Position numbers and translations under genes: made by a program
Origin: Cellulomonas chitinilytica
GTDB taxonomy: Bacteria; Actinomycetota; Actinomycetes; Actinomycetales; Cellulomonadaceae
Reading direction: 5' to 3'
Assembly: GCF_016862675.1 (NCBI RefSeq)
Contig: NZ_BONK01000009.1
Coordinates: 172,513-236,512 of the forward strand
DNA length: 64,000 nucleotides
Shown: positions 58,878 to 64,000 of the stretch, in pieces
Layout: the number at the start of each line of letters is the position of its first letter
Position numbering within the stretch: the stretch's first letter is position 1
Notes under the pieces: model-generated
Databases searched by the model: none
What the model saw: only the letters and a program-made list of their open reading frames with translations
Told to the model about the DNA's origin: nothing

Positions 58878-59276
58878 TCAGGGACCGGACGTCGGCTCCT
58901 GGGCGCTCGTCCCGGCCGGGGCGTCCACGGACCCGAACCGGGCCCGCAACGCCCGCTGGATCTCGACGTGCCGCACGAGGAACGCCCGCTCGTCGAGCCG
59001 CTTGCGCCGCAGCCAGCCGGTGACCTCGTCGTTGCACTTGCTGGCGTTGCACGACGCGCAGGCCGGGGCGATGTTGTCGAGCGTGTACCGGCCGCCCCGC
59101 GAGATCGGCAGCACGCAGTCGCGCTGCAGCGGGACACCGGTGGCGCCGCAGTACGCGCAGCCACCCCACGCCTCGACGAGCGCCGCCCACTGCTCGGGCC
59201 GCAGGTCGTGCTCGACGGCGTCCATCCGGCGCTTGCGGCGCTTGGCGTACCGCGCCTTGCGGGTCTGAGCCGGCAT
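58878..59276 (-). CDS. HNH endonuclease-type protein
   Basis: A 132-residue protein. CAYCGATGVPLQRDCVLPISRGGRYTLDNIAPACASCNASKCN carries the two CxxC zinc pairs and the HNH-like core, with Asp-Cys-Val in place of the usual D/E-H-x and N in DNIAPAC. The first catalytic His of a standard HNH (DHVxPxSxGG) is replaced by Cys-Val (DCVLPISRGG), so activity is doubtful. The N-terminus is very basic (KARYAKRRKRRM). It stands alone. Confidence 0.75.
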   Translation of the reverse strand: MPAQTRKARYAKRRKRRMDAVEHDLRPEQWAALVEAWGGCAYCGATGVPLQRDCVLPISRGGRYTLDNIAPACASCNASKCNDEVTGWLRRKRLDERAFLVRHVEIQRALRARFGSVDAPAGTSAQEPTSGP

Positions 59277-59347
59277 GCGGGCGAGCGTACCCAGGGCTCA
59301 GCCGGGTCCGTCGCCGCCGCGCCCGGCCGTGAGCCGTGTCGCCGGGA

Positions 59348-62300
59348 TCACGCGCTCGGCGGCTGCCAGGCGACCTGGACGACCTGCCGGCCGTGCGACC
59401 GCGTCACGAGCTGACCCCGGCCCGAGACCGACGGCACCGGCCGGACCGACCCGACGAGCGGGCCCTCGTCCGGGCTGCCGGAGAGCACCAGACCCGGGAC
59501 GGCGAGGTCGCGCAGCGCCTGCAGGACCGGGTCGAACAGGGCACGGCTCGCGCCGCCCGCGCGGCGGGTCAGGACGAGGTGCAGCCCGATGTCGCCCGCC
59601 TGCGCGAGGAGGGGCGCGAGGGCCGCGACAGGGTTGCCCGCCGACGTCGCGACGAGGTCGTAGTCATCGACGAGCACGAAGACCTCGGCGCCCGACCACC
59701 AGGACCGCGACCGCAGCTGCTCGGCGGTGACGTCCGGCCCGGGCAGGCGACCGCGCAGGTACGACGCCAGCCCGGACAGCTCGGTGGCCGCCTGGTCCTG
59801 CGTCGTGAGGTAGCCGGCGAGGTACTCGTCGGGGATCTCGCCCAGGAGCGCGCGACGCAGGTCGACGGCGAAGATCTGCGCCTGCGCCGGGGTGTACAGC
59901 CGGCGGATCTCCGCCGCGGTGGCGCGCAGCAGCGCGGACTTCCCGGCGTCGCCGTCGCCGAACGCGTACAGGTGCGGGTCCTCGGCGGGGTCGAGGCCGA
60001 CCGGGGCGAGGGCCGCCTCGTCGATGCCGAGCAGGAGCCGGCGGTCGTCGGGACCCGCCGCGGCCCGGATCTCGTCGAGCGAGACCTTCTCGGGCAGCAG
60101 CCGCAGCTTCGGGCCCGCCGCCCCCTTCCAGTGGTGCGCGACCGACCGGACCAGGTGGTCGACGCCCGCGCCGAGCGTGTCGGCGGAGCCGTCCCCGTCG
60201 ATCCGCGGCAACGGCGCGAGCACGTGGTGTCGGGACGCGACGATGCCCCGACCCGGCCGGCCCGCAGGCACGTTCGCGGCGACCTTGCGGTCGATCTCGG
60301 AGTCGCTCGGGTCGCCGAGCCGGAGCTCGATCCGGGTGCCGAGCAGGTCCTTGACCTGGGTGCGGAAGTCCATCCAGCGGCTCGACGACACCAGCAGGTG
60401 CACGCCGAAGGTCAGCCCTCGCCCGGCGAGGGCCTGCAGGCGGGCCTCCAGCTCGTCGAACTCGGCACGCACCGTGCTCCAGCCGTCGACGACCAGGAAC
60501 ACGTCGCCGTAGCCGTCGTCGGCGAGCCCCTGGGCGCGCCGCGTCCGGTACGTCTCGACCGAGTCGATCCGTTGGGTGCGGAAGTAGCGCTCGCGCGCGT
60601 CGACGAGCGACTCGATCTCCGCGACCACCCGACGGACCACGTCCGGCTCGCTGCGGACCGCGACGCCCGCGACGTGCGGCAGCGCCGCGAGCGGCGTGAA
60701 CGTGCCGCCGCCGAAGTCGAGGACGTAGACCTGCACCTCCTGCGGCGTGCGCGTGAGCGCGAGCCCCGTGACCACGGACCGCAGCAAGGTGCTCTTGCCC
60801 GAGCGGGGACCGCCGACGACGGCGAGGTGACCGGCCGCGCCCTCCAGCGAGATGTCGAGGGTCTCGCGGCGCTGCTCGAGCGGGCGGTCCACGATGCCCA
60901 GCGGGACACGCAGCGCGCCCGCGGCACGCCAGCCGGGCGAGACGAGCCCGAGCTCCGGGTCGACCACCAGGTCCGGCATGAGCTGGTCGAACGTGGTCGG
61001 GATCTCGAGGGGCGGCAGCCACACCTGGTGCGCGGGCGTCCCGTGGCCGGACATGGCCTGCACGGCGATGTCGAACGTCGCGCGCTTCTCGCCGTCGTCC
61101 TCGACCACCGGCTCCGGCTCGTCGCGGACCGCCACGGTGAGCACCGGCGCGGCGGTGAACGACTCGAGGCGGGCACGGGAGCTGGCCCGCGCCTCGGTCG
61201 ACGAGCTGTGGCGGCGACCCTTGGGCGCGCCCGACACGTACGCGGCGCGGAACTGCACCATCGACGTCGGGTCCGGCTTGAGGAAGCCGACGCCCGGGAC
61301 CGGCGGCAGCTCGTACGCGTCGGGGACGCCGAGGACCGTCCGGGACTCCGCCGCCGAGAACGTCCGCAGGCCGATGCGGTAGGACAGGTGCGAGTCGAGG
61401 CCCCGCAGGCGTCCCTCCTCGAGCCGCTGGCTCGACAGCAGCAGGTGCATCTGCAGCGACCGGCCCAGACGCCCGATCGTCACGAACAGGTCGATGAACT
61501 CCGGCTTCGCGGTGAGCAGCTCGGAGAACTCGTCGCACACGATGAGCAGAGCGGGCAGCGGGGCCAGGTCCGGGCGGTCGTCGCGGCGGGCCTTCTCGTA
61601 GTCGGCGACGTTGGCGAAGTTGCCCGCGGCGCGCAGCAGCTCCTGGCGTCGCACCATCTCGCCCTGCAGGGCGTCCTGCATGCGGTCGACGAGCGTGAGC
61701 TCCTCGCCGAGGTTCGTGATGATCGCCGAGACGTGCGGCATGTCCGCCATGCCGGCGAACGTCGCGCCGCCCTTGAAGTCGACGAGGACGAAGTTGAGGT
61801 CCTCCGGCGAGTGGGTGATCGCGAGCGCGAGCACGAGGGTGCGCAGCACCTCGGACTTGCCCGAGCCGGTGGCGCCGATGATGAGGCCGTGCGGGCCCAT
61901 GCCCTGCTGCGCCGACTCCTTGATGTCGAGCGCGACGGGCTGCCCCTGCGGGGTGAGCCCGATCGGCACCCGCAGGCGGTCCCGCGCGAGGCGCGGTCGC
62001 CACGTCTCGGCGACGTCGAGGTCCCGGATGTCGCCGATGCCGAGCAGGTCGGTCAGCTCGGACAGGACCGGGCCGTCGTTGCGCTCCGGTCCGCTGATCG
62101 GGGCGACGGGCAGCAGCCGGCGGGCGGTCGCCTCCGCCTCGGCCACCGAGAGCAGGTCGCCCCGCATCTGGGTCGGCTCCATGCCGTCGCGCTGGACCTC
62201 GACGGGCACGCTCGTGCCGTCGCCCGACGCGTCACCCAGCACGAAGCGGACGGTGCTCGGGTCGTCGAGCTCGTCCCACCGCTCGGGCAGGACCACCCGG

Positions 62301-63313
62301 GTCACGCCGAGCACGCCGTCCGTCGTGAGGATCGCGTTGCCGAGCGGCACGTGGCCTCCGTCGACTACCACGAGCACGTGCGGCAGCGGGCCCCCGCCGA
62401 GGGCCGGGCCGAACCGAGGCCGGTCACGCAGACCCTCCGGCAGCAGCGCCTCGATCTCCGCGAGCGACGTGCCGATCATGCGCGCCGCACCGACGGCGTC
62501 GTGCACGGTCGTCGAGTGCGCGTGCGGGAGCCACTTCACCCAGTCCCACTCGGGCAGGGCCCGGTCCGACGCGATCACGGCGACCTGGAGGAGGTCCGGC
62601 GCGTGGAACGTCGCCAGCTGCGTGACGAGCGCCCGCACGAAGGCCCGCGCCTCGGCCTCGGCGCCCGCGACCTCGACGGTCGCCGCGCTGCGGACGTCGA
62701 AGGAGAGCGGGACGTCCTGCAGGACGCGGTGCGTGACGAGGAAACGGTGGGCCGCCGACGCCGCGACCGGGTCGAGCTGCGCGAGCGGCGGGGTCTGCGG
62801 CGGCTCCAGCTCGAGCGCGAGCTGCTGGGCGCCCGTGCCGACGCGCGCGCTCAGGAGGCGCGGCGCGTCCGTGCCCCGCTCCCAGACCCGCGACCGCTCC
62901 TCGGCGACCGCCACGAGCGCCCTCGGATCGGGCGCGTCCCACAGGGCCGCCAGGTGCTGGGCGCGGGCGACCTGCCGGACCGTCCTGCGCAGGTCGGCGA
63001 GGTACGCGAGGTACTCACGCCGGGCACCGACGACGGCCGCCTGGTGCTGCGCCCGCTGCCGCCACCCGTTGACCCCGACGAAGCCCAGCGACGCGACGAG
63101 GAACATCCCGGCGGCGATCATGCCCTTCGGGCCGGGCTGGGAGACGGCGACGAACACGATCGAGCCGACGCTCCCCAGCATCGGGATCACGTTGGCGAGC
63201 ACGCCGCTGACGCCGTCGGACGGCTGGATCTCCGGCGGCGGCTGGAGCACGACCTGACCCGTGGGCACGGGCGGCGGGCCGATGTCCGTTCCGCGCTGCG
63301 CCGTGATCGACAT
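59348..63313 (-). CDS. eccC: Type VII secretion (ESX) ATPase EccC, three FtsK/SpoIIIE-type domains
   Basis: A 1,321-residue ATPase that drives export of WXG100/ESX proteins. Two membrane helices lie at about 46-90, then a long N-terminal region, then three ATPase domains with Walker A motifs GATGSGKSE (about residue 478), GGPRSGKST (about 831) and GDGDAGKSA (about 1119). Domain 1 has complete Walker B-like ALLIVCDEFSELL; the later domains look less conserved. The fused EccCa-EccCb form is normal in several actinobacteria. Start is the ATG at 63313. The gene reads left, with other ESX genes probably beyond the window's right end. Confidence 0.9.
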   Translation of the reverse strand: MSITAQRGTDIGPPPVPTGQVVLQPPPEIQPSDGVSGVLANVIPMLGSVGSIVFVAVSQPGPKGMIAAGMFLVASLGFVGVNGWRQRAQHQAAVVGARREYLAYLADLRRTVRQVARAQHLAALWDAPDPRALVAVAEERSRVWERGTDAPRLLSARVGTGAQQLALELEPPQTPPLAQLDPVAASAAHRFLVTHRVLQDVPLSFDVRSAATVEVAGAEAEARAFVRALVTQLATFHAPDLLQVAVIASDRALPEWDWVKWLPHAHSTTVHDAVGAARMIGTSLAEIEALLPEGLRDRPRFGPALGGGPLPHVLVVVDGGHVPLGNAILTTDGVLGVTRVVLPERWDELDDPSTVRFVLGDASGDGTSVPVEVQRDGMEPTQMRGDLLSVAEAEATARRLLPVAPISGPERNDGPVLSELTDLLGIGDIRDLDVAETWRPRLARDRLRVPIGLTPQGQPVALDIKESAQQGMGPHGLIIGATGSGKSEVLRTLVLALAITHSPEDLNFVLVDFKGGATFAGMADMPHVSAIITNLGEELTLVDRMQDALQGEMVRRQELLRAAGNFANVADYEKARRDDRPDLAPLPALLIVCDEFSELLTAKPEFIDLFVTIGRLGRSLQMHLLLSSQRLEEGRLRGLDSHLSYRIGLRTFSAAESRTVLGVPDAYELPPVPGVGFLKPDPTSMVQFRAAYVSGAPKGRRHSSSTEARASSRARLESFTAAPVLTVAVRDEPEPVVEDDGEKRATFDIAVQAMSGHGTPAHQVWLPPLEIPTTFDQLMPDLVVDPELGLVSPGWRAAGALRVPLGIVDRPLEQRRETLDISLEGAAGHLAVVGGPRSGKSTLLRSVVTGLALTRTPQEVQVYVLDFGGGTFTPLAALPHVAGVAVRSEPDVVRRVVAEIESLVDARERYFRTQRIDSVETYRTRRAQGLADDGYGDVFLVVDGWSTVRAEFDELEARLQALAGRGLTFGVHLLVSSSRWMDFRTQVKDLLGTRIELRLGDPSDSEIDRKVAANVPAGRPGRGIVASRHHVLAPLPRIDGDGSADTLGAGVDHLVRSVAHHWKGAAGPKLRLLPEKVSLDEIRAAAGPDDRRLLLGIDEAALAPVGLDPAEDPHLYAFGDGDAGKSALLRATAAEIRRLYTPAQAQIFAVDLRRALLGEIPDEYLAGYLTTQDQAATELSGLASYLRGRLPGPDVTAEQLRSRSWWSGAEVFVLVDDYDLVATSAGNPVAALAPLLAQAGDIGLHLVLTRRAGGASRALFDPVLQALRDLAVPGLVLSGSPDEGPLVGSVRPVPSVSGRGQLVTRSHGRQVVQVAWQPPSA

Positions 63314-63552
63314 GCCTGCCCGTCCTGTCGTGCTGCCTGCGGGCCTGCGCTGCCGCCCTGTCGAATGCCGACCGACACGGTACCGGCTGCATCGCCGCGT
63401 CCGGCCTCCCGCTCCACGCTTTCGCCCGACTGCCGGGCGTTTCCCCCGGGACGGCGGCGGGACGGCGGCGGGCGGCGGGACGGCGCTCCGGGTCGACGGC
63501 CGACTCGTCGCCCCGGCCCCTGCGGCGGTCAGCGGGCCGCGGGACCCGGCGG

Positions 63553-63945
63553 TCAGCGCCCGCTCGAAAGGCCCGACTCCCACGGACCGACCGACACCGT
63601 GTGCCCCTCGGCCCGGAGGCGGTGGACGGTGGCCCGGAGCGCCGCCACGACGCGCGCCGGCGCACCCGACGCGTCGGCGCCACGGACGTACGAGAGCCGG
63701 ACGCCGGTCCCCGGCACCGTCTCGAGCGTCAGGCGCTCCTTCTCGGGCAGCACACCCGACGCGAGGCTCCACCAGTGGGTCCGCGTCACCTCGGCGGCCA
63801 GGGGGCCCACGCTCCGCACCGCGTACCCCTGTGCCGACAGGGCATCGCCCATCACCGAGGAGGCGTGCTCGGGGGCCGCCGGGACGGTCAGCACCACGGT
63901 CGGCCGCGGCACGGTGATCTTCCAGGCGCCGACGGCGTCGCTCAT
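63553..63945 (-). CDS. Small protein upstream of EccC, function unknown
   Basis: A 130-residue protein starting at ATG 63945, without signal peptide. The central part (THWWSLASGVLPEKERLTLETVPGTGVRLSYVRGADASGAPARVVAALRATVHRL, split) suggests alternating strands and helix, as in small alpha/beta domains. It lies 239 bp upstream of eccC and may belong to the type VII secretion operon. No family recognised. Confidence 0.55.
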   Translation of the reverse strand: MSDAVGAWKITVPRPTVVLTVPAAPEHASSVMGDALSAQGYAVRSVGPLAAEVTRTHWWSLASGVLPEKERLTLETVPGTGVRLSYVRGADASGAPARVVAALRATVHRLRAEGHTVSVGPWESGLSSGR

Positions 63946-63954
63946 CGGCCGCCG

Positions 63955-64000
63955 TCACGGTCGGGTCGCGTCGGCGCCGCGCACGGCGACCCGCGCGGGG
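63955..64000 (-). CDS. Probable C-terminus of a further ESX-locus gene (edge)
   Basis: A minus-strand frame open from the window edge ends with TGA at 63955-63957 after PRVAVRGADATRP. Only 14 codons are visible. It ends 9 nt before the start of the small protein gene, an operon-like spacing. It may also be chance in this GC-rich DNA. Confidence 0.3.
   Translation of the reverse strand, partial: PARVAVRGADATRP

Overview
The window is a very GC-rich chromosomal segment with actinobacterial traits: frequent GTG starts, 4-nt ATGA/GTGA overlaps between genes, Tat and LAxTG-type export signals, a type VII secretion ATPase, and GlcNAc PTS genes flanked by DasR-type dre sites. A CE15 glucuronoyl esterase with a Pro-Thr linker and CBM2, a multidomain GH81 beta-1,3-glucanase and a very large GH16 beta-glucanase point to a polysaccharide-degrading member of the Micrococcales. 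Cellulomonas or a close relative is my best guess. That is an inference from gene content only. I saw no rRNA, tRNA, insertion sequence, prophage or CRISPR array.

Layout. 0-9.2 kb: a GNAT gene cut by the window edge, a TacA/TacT-like toxin-antitoxin pair, a lipase-maturation-factor-like membrane protein, two overlapping ABC exporter half-transporters, and a YtrA-type GntR regulator-ABC-permease operon behind a perfect 17-bp inverted repeat. 9.2-19.4 kb: a secreted S33-type peptidase, an FBP-type zinc-finger protein, a lipoprotein, a Nudix hydrolase, the CE15 esterase, an Imm5-like orphan, a TM2 protein and a MerR-controlled small cluster. 19.4-25 kb: a complete PTS set: HPr, EI, EIIC, two tandem EIIB genes, EIIA, and a DasR-like regulator. 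Three dre palindromes sit in the two control regions. 25-30.8 kb: a Tat-exported alpha/alpha-barrel protein, a nucleoside deaminase, a HIT-like protein lacking its catalytic histidines, an epimerase-like protein and an ECF sigma factor unit.

30.9-40.7 kb is the most unusual part. Three separate genes encode proteins sharing an N-terminal LQR-x-AGN-x-AV motif followed by a VQR. I associate this signature with cargo proteins of actinobacterial extracellular contractile injection systems (eCIS). Behind the signature lie (i) a papain/NlpC-P60-like domain, coupled by GTGA to a propeller-like protein; (ii) a DNA/RNA non-specific endonuclease-like domain followed by about 1,000 residues of novel repeats with three 203-205-residue super-repeats; (iii) an SH3-LysM-hydrophobic-segment protein with an unknown C-terminal domain, coupled by GTGA to a SUKH-like putative immunity protein. 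All three carry a related 12-mer, CTGCCYGAWGGG, about 50 nt before the start codon. No eCIS structural gene is in the window, so the delivery link is an inference.

40.6-49.6 kb holds a DUF899 protein, a DHFR-like/ArsR-like/SRPBCC/DUF1801 gene row, a methyltransferase, a lower-GC island with a secreted protein, a small membrane protein and an ECF sigma/membrane-protein pair, then a VIT-family transporter, a deazaflavin-dependent reductase and a LacI regulator. 49.7-57.8 kb holds the divergent GH81 and GH16 glucanases around a 663-nt control region with a near-perfect 18-bp palindrome. In the GH16 protein the catalytic domain appears to be inserted inside a carbohydrate-binding-like domain. 57.9-64 kb: an LLM flavin oxidoreductase, an HNH protein and a type VII secretion (ESX) EccC ATPase whose locus continues past the edge.
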